Shown here piece after piece: positions 8,231 through 19,803 of a stretch of DNA of 64,000 nucleotides (position 1 is its first letter; every line of letters starts with the position of its first letter). Location: the NCBI RefSeq assembly GCF_004217095.1, contig NZ_SHKO01000003.1, forward strand, positions 186,001-250,000, given 5' to 3'. Origin of the DNA: Advenella incenata (GTDB lineage: Bacteria > Pseudomonadota > Gammaproteobacteria > Burkholderiales > Burkholderiaceae_B). The translations under genes and the position numbers were made by a program. The notes below the pieces were generated by a model that was not told the DNA's origin, made no database searches, and worked only from the letters and a program-made list of their open reading frames with translations.

Positions 8231-8962
8231 TTAGTCGCTTTCAGGCGTTTTTAACAAAACAATCTGGGCCCCCGCGCCACCCATATTTTCGGGTGCAGGC
8301 GCAAATGCCAGTACGGCATCCAAATTTTTCAGCCAGGCCAGCACCTGTTCCTTTAACACAGCGGTGCCTTGGGCAGAGCCATAGCCTTTGCCGTGCACAA
8401 TACAAATACAGCGGACCCGATGCTCCAGGCAGGAATGAATGAACCGATCAAACCGTTCAGCTGCCTGGGCTGAATTGGCGCCATGCAGATCCAGTGTGGC
8501 CGCAACCGGCCACTGTCCTGATAACAGTTTCTTGATCAAATCAACACTATCGGCCCGCTGCACATAGGCGCCTTCGGGCAGATCCGCGCGACGCCGGCCT
8601 TTATTGACCGGCGCTGTGCGTTTTTGCTCGCGTGCGCGCTCAGGAGCGGCTGGCTTATGCGGATCAACTGAAGCTGCGCCTTCTGCCTGACGCCGTTTGG
8701 CACGAAAATACTCGTTATTGCCGTAGTCCAGTGCCTGCCGCGCATAGCGGTTGGCTTGGGGCAGCGGTGTGACGGATCTGACCGTTTGACGAAACAGCGC
8801 AATATCTTCCGGCGTAAAAACGGCAGTTGCAGCAGGATCTGTTGTTGTCTTATTATGCCTGGGCGCAGCAAGCTGCGCCTTGGCGCGACGCGTTTCTTCG
8901 CGCACCTTGGCTTTTTGCAACTGACGCAGGTCTTCGAGCTTGCCTTTGATGGGGGTAACCAT
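8231..8962 (-). CDS. Smr-domain protein (MutS2 C-terminal type)
   Basis: A 243-residue protein. A lysine/arginine-rich N-terminal half (residues 1-125) is followed by an Smr domain with the signatures LDLHG and VHGKGYGS near the C-terminus. Smr domains nick DNA or RNA; bacterial stand-alone forms are linked to DNA repair or mRNA quality control, and the exact target here is unknown. The ATG at 8962 falls after the trxB stop (9006) with a 43-base gap. Longer frames would overlap trxB. The start has no clear ribosome-binding site. Confidence 0.8.
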   Translation of the reverse strand: MVTPIKGKLEDLRQLQKAKVREETRRAKAQLAAPRHNKTTTDPAATAVFTPEDIALFRQTVRSVTPLPQANRYARQALDYGNNEYFRAKRRQAEGAASVDPHKPAAPERAREQKRTAPVNKGRRRADLPEGAYVQRADSVDLIKKLLSGQWPVAATLDLHGANSAQAAERFDRFIHSCLEHRVRCICIVHGKGYGSAQGTAVLKEQVLAWLKNLDAVLAFAPAPENMGGAGAQIVLLKTPESD

Positions 8963-9005
8963 AGCATTGCGGCCCGCGCCACTGGCTGGGCGGGCCTGTC
9001 CTGTT

Positions 9006-10270
<1,265 letters not shown>

Positions 10271-12658
10271 ATGGCACGCACTTCAAATACCGCACCCACT
10301 CGTTCCGCCCGCAATACACGCAATACCGGGTCACGATCGTCCGCCAGAAATGCGCGCAACGCACAGAATGCCGAACCCAGTCGGCTGGCCGCCATGTTTA
10401 CGGAAGCCAAATGGGTTTTGTATGCTGCGTTGGCCGCTGCCCTGTCGGTAATGTTGTTTACCTGGCATCCGAATGACCCCGGTTGGGTCAGCACCTCGTC
10501 ATCCACGCTGGTTCATAACCGGCTGGGAGCGGTCGGTGCGTATGTGTCCGATATCCTGCTGTATCTTTTCGGCTTGTCGGCCTGGTGGTTTGTCGCCTTG
10601 TGCCTCAAGCGCATGTGGGTGGGTTACAAATTGCTCATGAGTCGTATTGTGGCCAATTCCGATGCAGCGCTACCGCGCGTGCACTGGGAGCAGGGCGTGG
10701 GTTTCGCCTTGCTTTTTATCGGCTCCATGGGCTTTGAAGCCAGTCAGCTGGCGCACATTGGTTCGCAATTGCCGGGCGGCGCCGGCGGCGTGCTGGGCCA
10801 GTATATTAGCAGCCTGTTTGCAACGGCGGTCGGGGTGCCGGGTGCGGTGCTGATTCTGTTTTTCATGGTTGTGCTGGGTCTGGGCCTGTTTCTGGATTTT
10901 TCCTGGTTATCGCTGGCGGAAAAAATTGGCTCGGGCATGCAGCGCATGCTCAATACGTTGATCAATCTGAAAACCGCTCGCCAGGACCGCAAGGCTGGTG
11001 AAATTGCCCAAGTGGCGCGTCAAGCAGAGGTGGTGACGCAAAAAGAACAGCTGGTGCACGAGACTTCGGTACGTATTGAACCGCAGATTACTGTGTTTCC
11101 CACCTCCGAGCGCGTCATCAAGGAAAAGCAGCGCACGCTGTTTGAACCGCCCAAAAATGCCAGCGGCGAGCTGCCTGCACTTGAATTGCTTGATCCGCCT
11201 GGCGAAAATATAGAATCGGTCTCGCCTGAGACCATCGAATATACGTCGCGCCTGATCGAGAAAAAACTGCGCGACTTCGGTGTTCAGGTGACCGTGGTTG
11301 CCGCACAGGCTGGACCGGTTATTACCCGTTATGAAATTGAGCCGGCCACCGGCGTCAAGGGAAGCCAGATCGTCAACCTGTCCAAGGACCTGGCGCGTGC
11401 GCTCAGTCTGGTCAGCATTCGCGTGGTTGAAACCATTGTCGGCAAAAACCTGATGGGCCTGGAATTGCCCAACCCACGGCGACAAATGGTCCGGCTATCG
11501 GAAATCATTGGCTCCAAGACCTATCATGACAACGCCTCTTCGCTGACAATGGCGCTGGGCAAGGACATTGCCGGCAATCCGGTGGTTGCTGACCTGGCTA
11601 AAATGCCTCACTTGCTGGTCGCCGGTACAACCGGGTCGGGCAAGTCAGTCGGTATCAATGCCATGATTATTTCACTGCTATATAAAGCCGACGCTTCCCA
11701 AGTCCGTCTTATTCTCATTGACCCGAAAATGCTGGAAATGAGCATTTATGAGGGTATCCCGCATCTGCTGGCGCCGGTGGTCACCGATATGCGCCAGGCA
11801 GCCAATGCGCTGAACTGGTGTGTGGGAGAGATGGAAAAGCGCTACAAGCTCATGAGTAAAATGGGCGTGCGCAATATCAGCGGCTTCAACAGCAAAATCC
11901 GCGAGGCTGCCAAAAAAGGCGAATCCATTCCCAATCCGTTCTCACTAACACCGGAAGAGCCCGAGCCGTTGAAAACCCTGCCCATGATCGTAGTAGTGAT
12001 TGACGAGCTGGCCGACCTGATGATGGTGGTGGGCAAGAAAATTGAAGAACTCATCGCCCGTCTGGCACAAAAGGCGCGGGCTGCTGGTATCCACCTGATT
12101 CTGGCGACACAGCGCCCCAGCGTGGATGTGATTACCGGGCTGATCAAGGCCAATATTCCCACGCGTATTGCGTTTCAGGTTTCTTCCAAAATTGACTCGC
12201 GCACCATTCTTGACCAGATGGGTGCCGAGGCGTTGCTCGGTCAGGGCGACATGCTGTATCAGCCGCCCGGCACCGGTTTGCCCAATCGGGTGCACGGGGC
12301 GTTCGTCGACGATGACGAAGTGCATCGTGTGGTCGATTATCTCAAAGAGCAGGGCGAGCCCGACTATATTGATGGCCTGCTCGAAGGTGGTGTCGGTGGC
12401 GAAACCGGTGACGGCGTAGGCAGTGTGACCGGCTTTACTGATAATGAGTCCGACCCCCTGTACGATCAGGCGGTGGCGGTGGTGTTGAAAAACCGTCGCG
12501 CGTCCATCTCGTCGGTTCAACGGCATCTTCGCATCGGCTATAACCGCGCGGCGCGCTTGCTGGAGCAGATGGAGCAGTCTGGCATTGTCTCTACCATGCA
12601 GTCCAATGGCAACAGGGAAATTCTGGTACCCGCCGGGCAAGAAGAGCCGGACGCTTAA
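10271..12658 (+). CDS. ftsK: DNA translocase FtsK
   Basis: A 795-residue septal translocase. A short basic N-terminus is followed by about four membrane helices (about residues 45-225), a short linker, the alpha/beta motor with Walker [12 protein letters not shown] (from about residue 451) and Walker [12 protein letters not shown], and a C-terminal gamma winged-helix domain that reads KOPS sites. It coordinates chromosome-dimer resolution with division. The short linker is typical of non-enteric FtsK. The ATG at 10271 is preferred over the upstream in-frame TTG at 10253. Confidence 0.95.
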   Translation: MARTSNTAPTRSARNTRNTGSRSSARNARNAQNAEPSRLAAMFTEAKWVLYAALAAALSVMLFTWHPNDPGWVSTSSSTLVHNRLGAVGAYVSDILLYLFGLSAWWFVALCLKRMWVGYKLLMSRIVANSDAALPRVHWEQGVGFALLFIGSMGFEASQLAHIGSQLPGGAGGVLGQYISSLFATAVGVPGAVLILFFMVVLGLGLFLDFSWLSLAEKIGSGMQRMLNTLINLKTARQDRKAGEIAQVARQAEVVTQKEQLVHETSVRIEPQITVFPTSERVIKEKQRTLFEPPKNASGELPALELLDPPGENIESVSPETIEYTSRLIEKKLRDFGVQVTVVAAQAGPVITRYEIEPATGVKGSQIVNLSKDLARALSLVSIRVVETIVGKNLMGLELPNPRRQMVRLSEIIGSKTYHDNASSLTMALGKDIAGNPVVADLAKMPHLLVAGTTGSGKSVGINAMIISLLYKADASQVRLILIDPKMLEMSIYEGIPHLLAPVVTDMRQAANALNWCVGEMEKRYKLMSKMGVRNISGFNSKIREAAKKGESIPNPFSLTPEEPEPLKTLPMIVVVIDELADLMMVVGKKIEELIARLAQKARAAGIHLILATQRPSVDVITGLIKANIPTRIAFQVSSKIDSRTILDQMGAEALLGQGDMLYQPPGTGLPNRVHGAFVDDDEVHRVVDYLKEQGEPDYIDGLLEGGVGGETGDGVGSVTGFTDNESDPLYDQAVAVVLKNRRASISSVQRHLRIGYNRAARLLEQMEQSGIVSTMQSNGNREILVPAGQEEPDA

Positions 12659-12712
12659 AGCTGGCGTGCCTGGCATGACCAGCCTGTAATACGCAGTAAC
12701 CGCCAGTTCCTG

Positions 12713-12740
12713 CTTACGGCATCCATAGGGATGCCGTAAG
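12713..12740 (+). terminator. Perfect hairpin after ftsK
   Basis: CTTACGGCATCC pairs perfectly over 12 bp with GGATGCCGTAAG around an ATAG loop. Only a weak T-stretch (TATTT) follows, so termination may be partial. Confidence 0.5.
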
Positions 12741-12895
12741 TATTTGCAGCCACGGTCAAATTACAGCGGTGCAATTGTATTTACGATTTCGTTACATCCT
12801 TTCTTGCCCTGTTAATGGTAAAACAGGTCATGTTTCCGGTGGTATTCACAGGGCATTGCCCGACTGCCGGGCCGAACAACAACAGGAGTTCATTC

Positions 12896-13627
12896 ATGAA
12901 AAAAACGTTACTTGCGGTCTGCCTGGCGATGGTTGCGACGGTCCCTGTCTCGACACTGGCACAGGACATCAAGGTGAACCCCGATATGATGAATCCGGAT
13001 GCGGGCCTGTCAACGACGCTAGAGGGCGTGACATTCGAGAAGATTCCCGAGGTCAAGAACACGCAGCAGACGGACGCCCGGCAACAATTGAAGGATTTTG
13101 TGGCGCAGGTCAAATCGGCCAGCGGGGAGTTTGCCCAGAAAACATCTGGCGGCAAAGGCAAGAACAGGGCAGCCCAGACCGGTACCTTTTCTTTTGAGCG
13201 TCCGGGAAAATTTAACTGGAGCGTGGTCAAGCCCTATGCGCAAAGCGTGATCTCGGATGGCAAAACCGTCTATCAATATGACCCCGACCTGCGACAGGTG
13301 ACGGAACGTCCGGTAAGCAAAGCGGTTGGCGCTTCGCCCGCGGCCATTCTGTTTGGTTCCGGTACACTGGACGATTCATTCAAGCTGTCGGCGCTGCCTG
13401 ATAACCAGGGTATGGTGTGGATGCGTGCAACCCCCAAAGTGTCTGACGCCGGGTTGACGCATGTGGATATCGGCTTTGCCAACAACCTGCCGGCCGAGCT
13501 GATCATTCTGGACTCTTTCGGACAGACCACGTCGATCAAATTGCGCAATTTCAAAAGCAACGCGAAAATTCCAGCCAGTGCCTACCAGTTCAAGGCCCCC
13601 CCTGGCGTAGATACCGTTAAAATGTAG
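12896..13627 (+). CDS. lolA: Outer-membrane lipoprotein carrier LolA
   Basis: A 243-residue periplasmic chaperone that carries lipoproteins from LolCDE to LolB. Signal peptide residues 1-23 (cleavage after TLAQ or nearby), then a LolA fold with EFAQKTSG, FSFERPGKFNW and VISDGKTVYQYDPDLRQVT. It is about 40 residues longer than E. coli LolA because of an extra segment between the signal peptide and the first conserved helix. AGGAG precedes the ATG. It lies between ftsK and rarA, as in other Burkholderiales. Confidence 0.92.
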   Translation: MKKTLLAVCLAMVATVPVSTLAQDIKVNPDMMNPDAGLSTTLEGVTFEKIPEVKNTQQTDARQQLKDFVAQVKSASGEFAQKTSGGKGKNRAAQTGTFSFERPGKFNWSVVKPYAQSVISDGKTVYQYDPDLRQVTERPVSKAVGASPAAILFGSGTLDDSFKLSALPDNQGMVWMRATPKVSDAGLTHVDIGFANNLPAELIILDSFGQTTSIKLRNFKSNAKIPASAYQFKAPPGVDTVKM

Positions 13628-13665
13628 GCTGTCAAAGGGCCTGTGCCCTTACCGCAGTCCAGTTC

Positions 13666-13691
13666 AAGGGGCCGTTGCGACGGCCCTTTTT
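13666..13691 (+). terminator. Rho-independent terminator after lolA
   Basis: GGGCCGT and ACGGCCC form a 7-bp GC-rich stem with a TGCG loop (13669-13686), followed by TTTTT. It separates lolA from rarA. Confidence 0.8.
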
Positions 13692-13746
13692 GCACAATGC
13701 TGTGGTTTACCGACGAGCGCAGTGGTTCTGGAAACCCAATATATTT

Positions 13747-15084
13747 ATGAGTGATTTTTCCGATAGCGATCTGTTCAATGGCGCTGGTGCGGGCACGAAT
13801 GCCCCGCTGGCCGAAAGACTGCGTCCGCGCAATATCGACGAGGTCATCGGGCAGTCGCATTTGCTGGGGCCCGATAAGCCGTTGCGCGTGGCGTTCGAGG
13901 CGCGTCGTCCGCATTCCATGATTTTCTGGGGCCCGCCGGGCGTTGGGAAAACCACGCTGGCGCGACTGATGGCTGACGGTTTTGATGCGCATTTCATTGC
14001 CATCTCTGCAGTGCTCGGCGGCGTCAAGGATATTCGCGATGCTGTCGTCAAAGCGCAGGTCGCCCAGGCGCAGGGACGCAAAACCATTCTTTTTGTGGAC
14101 GAGGTGCATCGCTTTAACAAGGCGCAGCAGGATGCATTTTTGCCCTATGTGGAAAGCGGGCTCTTCACGTTCATTGGCGCCACCACCGAAAATCCGTCGT
14201 TTGAAGTCAATTCGGCGCTGTTATCGCGCGCCCAGGTCTATGTGCTCACCTCGCTGTCGGACGAGGAACTAGGCCTGTTGCTGGTGCGCGCCAAAGACAG
14301 TGGCGCGATAGATCTGGACTTTGACGAGCAGGCCATTGCTGTGCTTACCGGCTACGCCGATGGCGATGCCAGGCGGTTTTTGAATTTGCTGGAGCAGACC
14401 AGCACGGCTGCAACTGCGGCAAACGTAAAACAGATCACCCCCGAGTTCATGCAAAACGCGCTCACGCTGAATCTGCGGCGTTTTGACAAGGGCGGCGATA
14501 GCTTCTATGACCAGATCTCCGCGTTGCACAAGTCGGTGCGCGGCTCTCATCCCGACGCAGCATTGTACTGGTTCACTCGGATGCTCGATGGCGGCGCCGA
14601 CCCCAAGTATCTGGCGCGCCGCATTGTGCGTATGGCCTGGGAAGATATCGGCCTGGCCGATCCGCGCGCCATGCAAATGGCCAACGAAGCGGCCGCTACT
14701 TTTGAGCGCCTGGGCTCTCCGGAAGGAGAACTGGCGCTGGCACAGGCGGTTATCTATCTGTCCGTTGCGGCCAAGAGCAACGCGGGGTACAACGCCTACA
14801 ATCAGGCACGCGCGTTCGTGAGGCAGGATAAATCGCGCGAAGTGCCGGTACATCTGCGCAATGCGCCCACCAAGCTGATGAAAGAATTGGGCTACGGACA
14901 TGAGTATCGCTATGCGCATGACGAACCCGATGCTTATGCCGCTGGCGAGACCTATCTGCCTGACGGCATGCGCGAACCGGGTTGGTATCGTCCGGTGCAA
15001 CAGGGGCTGGAAACGAAAATCACGGAAAAACTCAATTACCTGCGCTCGCTTGATCGTGAGGCACGGCAAAACAAAAAGCGCTAG
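13747..15084 (+). CDS. rarA: Replication-associated recombination protein A (RarA/MgsA AAA ATPase)
   Basis: A 445-residue AAA+ ATPase of the clamp-loader clade. Walker A GPPGVGKTT is at residues 62-70 and Walker B is LFVDEVHRFNK, with a sensor ATTENPSFEVN. The C-terminal tetramerisation region ends with PDGMREPGWY. RarA acts at stalled replication forks with SSB and RecA. The ATG at 13747 gives the conserved N-terminus ending in PLAERLRP. It follows lolA and precedes serS, the usual order in this group. Confidence 0.95.
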   Translation: MSDFSDSDLFNGAGAGTNAPLAERLRPRNIDEVIGQSHLLGPDKPLRVAFEARRPHSMIFWGPPGVGKTTLARLMADGFDAHFIAISAVLGGVKDIRDAVVKAQVAQAQGRKTILFVDEVHRFNKAQQDAFLPYVESGLFTFIGATTENPSFEVNSALLSRAQVYVLTSLSDEELGLLLVRAKDSGAIDLDFDEQAIAVLTGYADGDARRFLNLLEQTSTAATAANVKQITPEFMQNALTLNLRRFDKGGDSFYDQISALHKSVRGSHPDAALYWFTRMLDGGADPKYLARRIVRMAWEDIGLADPRAMQMANEAAATFERLGSPEGELALAQAVIYLSVAAKSNAGYNAYNQARAFVRQDKSREVPVHLRNAPTKLMKELGYGHEYRYAHDEPDAYAAGETYLPDGMREPGWYRPVQQGLETKITEKLNYLRSLDREARQNKKR

Positions 15085-15448
15085 CCAGATTCAATGTGCG
15101 GCAATGCTTCGCACAGATGCTTTTCGTTCAATACTTTGTCGCGTACTGGACGCACCGCGCCGCGCCGCGCCCCGATCGCGATCTGCGTGTTTGCGCTCAG
15201 TACCGCAGCAACGCCACGGTTCCTCCTGGTTTGCGTACTTCTTTTGAATTTAAGCTGAAATACAGTTACATAATATCTCGCAAGAAGTTGTAATAAACGG
15301 CCCCACGATGCTGTCTAAGGAGTAAGTTAGGTATGACCGGCAACGATTTTCGGTCAGGCCCTGACTACCGCGCATAGGCTGGCATTCTGATATTGGAAGC
15401 TGGATTTGATACGCGGCAACTTACGTCATCAATCACAGGAGCAACAGA
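15085..15448. other. rarA to secreted-protein intergenic region
   Basis: I see no supported gene in these 364 bases. A GC-rich CGC-repeat tract lies near 15155-15185. A 14-codon frame at 15333-15377 with AAGGAG ten bases upstream (MTGNDFRSGPDYRA) cannot be distinguished from chance. The promoter of the downstream gene presumably lies here, but no convincing -35/-10 pair stands out. Confidence 0.4.
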
Positions 15449-15946
15449 ATGAAAAATACCACGATAGCGGCGCTGGCCGGTGCAATCACACTGGCGTTGG
15501 GTATGCATTCAGGCATGGCAGCAGACCTGAAAGTAAATGCCGACAGTAAAATTGATCAGAAGCCTGCACAACATACCGGGGCAACATCTGCGCCGACGCC
15601 GGGTTGGGAAAAGCTGAATAAAAGTAAAAAATGGAAGTCTATCGAGTCCGGTTCGAATCAGCACCACGCCAACAATATGAAAGCGGATAGCAAGGTTGTT
15701 CCCGAACACCAGGGCAAGAGCGGCGTGACCATGTCGCACGAAAGCAAAGGCATGTCCGGGTCCCGATCCGATATGCATAAGTCAGGCACGCCGGACAAAG
15801 GGCAGGGTGAGCACATGAAGTCCGGTGCGGCCAAACCCGCCGGACAGGATGGTGCCATGCCCATGCAACATAGTTCGTCAGGCATGAAAACCGATAGCAA
15901 TGTGGTTCCGGCAACCAAGGGTGAGATGCCCAAACCGGGAATGTAG
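15449..15946 (+). CDS. Secreted Met/His-rich protein of unknown function
   Basis: A 165-residue protein with a clear signal peptide (MKNTTIAALAGAITLALGM..., cleavage near GMAA). The mature part is hydrophilic, low in complexity and rich in Met, His, Lys, Ser and Gly. The motif MK(A/T)DS(K/N)VVP occurs twice, around residues 77-85 and 147-155, suggesting an internal duplication. Repeated Met and His residues in a periplasmic protein can bind copper or other metals, but no catalytic domain is visible and I do not recognise the family. AGGAG precedes the ATG. It stands alone between rarA and serS. Confidence 0.75.
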   Translation: MKNTTIAALAGAITLALGMHSGMAADLKVNADSKIDQKPAQHTGATSAPTPGWEKLNKSKKWKSIESGSNQHHANNMKADSKVVPEHQGKSGVTMSHESKGMSGSRSDMHKSGTPDKGQGEHMKSGAAKPAGQDGAMPMQHSSSGMKTDSNVVPATKGEMPKPGM

Positions 15947-16061
15947 ACAAAGAAAACGCCCGCGAGCATGAATTGTTTTCGGGCAGACTACCTGATTCTT
16001 TCTGGCAAAATCGATTGCGGGCACGCGTTGTTCGGTCTGTGGCCCCACCGGGCGCGTATAG

Positions 16062-17471
<1,410 letters not shown>

Positions 17472-17540
17472 GTGATCAAGGTCAAACCCTGCCGGGCGGC
17501 TGTATCCGGCAGGCAGACCCGATTTGCCATGATGTATTGA

Positions 17541-17576
17541 CGGCGTTCCGGGCCCCTGACGGAAGCGGCGTTTTTT
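17541..17576 (+). terminator. Probable terminator after serS
   Basis: CGTTCCG pairs with CGGAAGCG (one bulge) around a GC-rich loop and is followed by six T residues. A perfect 8-bp stem, CCTGCCGG with CCGGCAGG, lies just upstream at 17488-17513 but lacks a T-run. Confidence 0.45.
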
Positions 17577-17614
17577 CCAGATTCAATCAAACATTCCCTT
17601 CAAGGTTGTCCGTC

Positions 17615-18385
17615 ATGCTTTTCCTGCTTTCTCCTGCAAAAAAACTCGATTACGACTCTCCTGTTTCTACCAACACCCATACCCAGCCGCTTTTTATCAA
17701 ACGCTCCGCAGAGCTGATCAAAGTGCTCAAAACCAAGCGTGCCGATGATATTGCCGCACTCATGAAGCTGAGCCCGGCGTTATCCGAACTGAATGTCCAG
17801 CGGTACGCGGAATGGAAACCCAAGTTTGACCAGAAAAATTCACGCCAGGCCGTGCTGGCATTTAATGGCGACGTGTACGAAGGCCTGGCAGCAGCGACGT
17901 TGAGTGAATCACAACTGTCATGGGCCCAGGAACACGTGGCCATTCTGAGCGGCCTGTATGGCGTGTTGCGTCCGCTGGACCTGATGCAACCCTATCGGCT
18001 GGAAATGGGCACGCGCCTGCAGACTGCCCGCGGCAAGAATCTGTATGAGTTCTGGGGGGACGAGATCGCCCAATACCTGAACGAGCGGCTGAACGAGCAG
18101 ACTTCGCGCATTGTGATCAACCTGGCTTCTGAAGAATATTTCAAGGCGGTCGATCAAAAAGCGCTGGATGCGCGCGTTGTCCAGTGTGTGTTTCAGGACT
18201 ACAAAAACGGTGTCTACAAAATTATCAGTTTCAACGCCAAGCGCGCGCGCGGGCTGATGGCGCGGTTTGCCATCGAGACCAAAGCGAAAACGCCGGCAGC
18301 CTTAAAAAAGTTCAATGTCGAAGGTTATGCCTTTGCCGCCGAGCAGTCTTCGGAAGACAAACTGGTCTTCCGGAGAAAACAATGA
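17615..18385 (+). CDS. yaaA: Peroxide stress protein YaaA
   Basis: A 256-residue cytoplasmic protein of the DUF328/UPF0246 family, starting MLFLLSPAKKLDYDSP and containing LAFNGDVYEGL and the conserved NLASEEYFKAVD. YaaA lowers intracellular free iron and protects against peroxide. The length equals the E. coli protein. The ATG at 17615 is chosen from the conserved N-terminus. The next gene starts within its stop codon (ATGA), so the two are translationally coupled. Confidence 0.92.
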   Translation: MLFLLSPAKKLDYDSPVSTNTHTQPLFIKRSAELIKVLKTKRADDIAALMKLSPALSELNVQRYAEWKPKFDQKNSRQAVLAFNGDVYEGLAAATLSESQLSWAQEHVAILSGLYGVLRPLDLMQPYRLEMGTRLQTARGKNLYEFWGDEIAQYLNERLNEQTSRIVINLASEEYFKAVDQKALDARVVQCVFQDYKNGVYKIISFNAKRARGLMARFAIETKAKTPAALKKFNVEGYAFAAEQSSEDKLVFRRKQ

Positions 18386-19614
18386 GCCGTCAGGCTGCGA
18401 TAAGGATTTTTGTTCTTTTTGCTCTGGGCTATTTTCTGTCCTATGTGTATCGTGGCTTGAATATCGGCTTTGCGCCGTTCCTGTCACGCGAAATGAATCT
18501 GACGGCCAGTGACCTGGGCTTGCTGACCAGTTTTTACTTTATCGGCTTTGCCCTGGCCCAGCTTCCTGCCGGGCTGGCGCTGGACCGCTATGGCGCACGC
18601 CGTACCGACGCAGTCCTGCTGCTGGTGGCTGCCGCCGGGACGGTGCTTTACGGCATGACACATACCATGCAGGGGCTGATTATCGGCCGCATCATGATCG
18701 GCGTGGGGGTTTCGGTCTGCCTTGGTGCGGGCTTTCTGGCGATTGCCCAGAATTTTCCATCCTCGCGCTGGCCGCTGCTCAATGGCCTGATGGTGGCGTT
18801 AGGCGGCATGGGCGGTGTGGTGGTCGGTACGCCGCTGGCGGTGCTGCTGACACAATACACCTGGCGGGAAATCAGCGTCGGCATGGCCGTGTTCACAATT
18901 GCCGTGGCTGCGGTCATCTGGCTGCTGGTACCTGAATCAAAGCAGCGGATGGCGTCGCATGAGTCGGTATCCAAGCAAATTCATGGTGTACGTATCATCT
19001 TGAAGAATGCGGTGTTCTGGCGCGTGGTGCCTTTTCCCTGCGCGGTGGGTGGCGCCTTCTATGCCGCGCAGTCGCTGTGGGTTAAACCGTATCTGATCGA
19101 CGTTTCCGGATTGACGGCGCGCCAGGCCGACAGCCTGGTGTCCATGCTGGGGCTGACCATGGTGGCCGGCACGGTCATCACCGGGTTGGTGGCGCGTCGC
19201 ATTGAACGTTACGGCCTGGGCTTGCGGGCCTTTTGCGGGCTGGGGATGACGCTGTTCGTACTGGTGCAATTGCTGATTCTGTTCAGGGTGCCCCTCTCGC
19301 CAGCGCTGATCTGGGGTGCGTACGGGTTTGTCGCCGCCAGTTGCATTCTTGCCTATGCCTTGCTGGCCGAGGTCTTTCCACGCAAGGTTGTCGGGCGCGT
19401 GACGACCGCTTTCAACATGATTTTTTTCATCAGCATTTTTTCCATGCAGGTTGGCGTAGGATTTGTGTTGGATTTCTGGCCCGCAACGGACGGTCATTAT
19501 CCTGCCGTGGCCCACCTGACCGGTTGGGGCATCATGATTGCAATCCAGTTGGTGTCGGCGATCCTGTATTTCTGGCCCGGCGCCCTTAAAGTGGATGAGC
19601 AGCTGTTCGAATAG
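18382..19614 (+). CDS. Major facilitator superfamily permease
   Basis: A 410-residue integral membrane protein with about 12 helices. The MFS loop signature LALDRYGARRTD lies between helices 2 and 3. The N-terminus resembles MFS members related to nitrate/cyanate-type or anion transporters, but the substrate cannot be read from the sequence. The ATG overlaps the yaaA stop and GGAG lies upstream. Co-expression with yaaA is likely. Convergent with the FUSC gene. Confidence 0.85.
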   Translation: MSRQAAIRIFVLFALGYFLSYVYRGLNIGFAPFLSREMNLTASDLGLLTSFYFIGFALAQLPAGLALDRYGARRTDAVLLLVAAAGTVLYGMTHTMQGLIIGRIMIGVGVSVCLGAGFLAIAQNFPSSRWPLLNGLMVALGGMGGVVVGTPLAVLLTQYTWREISVGMAVFTIAVAAVIWLLVPESKQRMASHESVSKQIHGVRIILKNAVFWRVVPFPCAVGGAFYAAQSLWVKPYLIDVSGLTARQADSLVSMLGLTMVAGTVITGLVARRIERYGLGLRAFCGLGMTLFVLVQLLILFRVPLSPALIWGAYGFVAASCILAYALLAEVFPRKVVGRVTTAFNMIFFISIFSMQVGVGFVLDFWPATDGHYPAVAHLTGWGIMIAIQLVSAILYFWPGALKVDEQLFE

Positions 19615-19803
19615 ACGGCCATGGATTTCGCACACGCATGGAGTCTGGCAGCAGGCCACCATGGGGCGGGTCGCAGCAGTGCGGCAACACGCTGCGCAGA
19701 TAATAACGATAAACGATCGGCGGTTAACGATGCGCCATGTGTGAATGCGTTCATGCCGGCCTGCGGGCTGGCTGCCCGATCCTGCCGACAGGGTTTGTCG
19801 CGA

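Noticed and set aside
15333-15377. 14-codon frame with AAGGAG upstream
   Set aside because: Too short to judge and without any other support.
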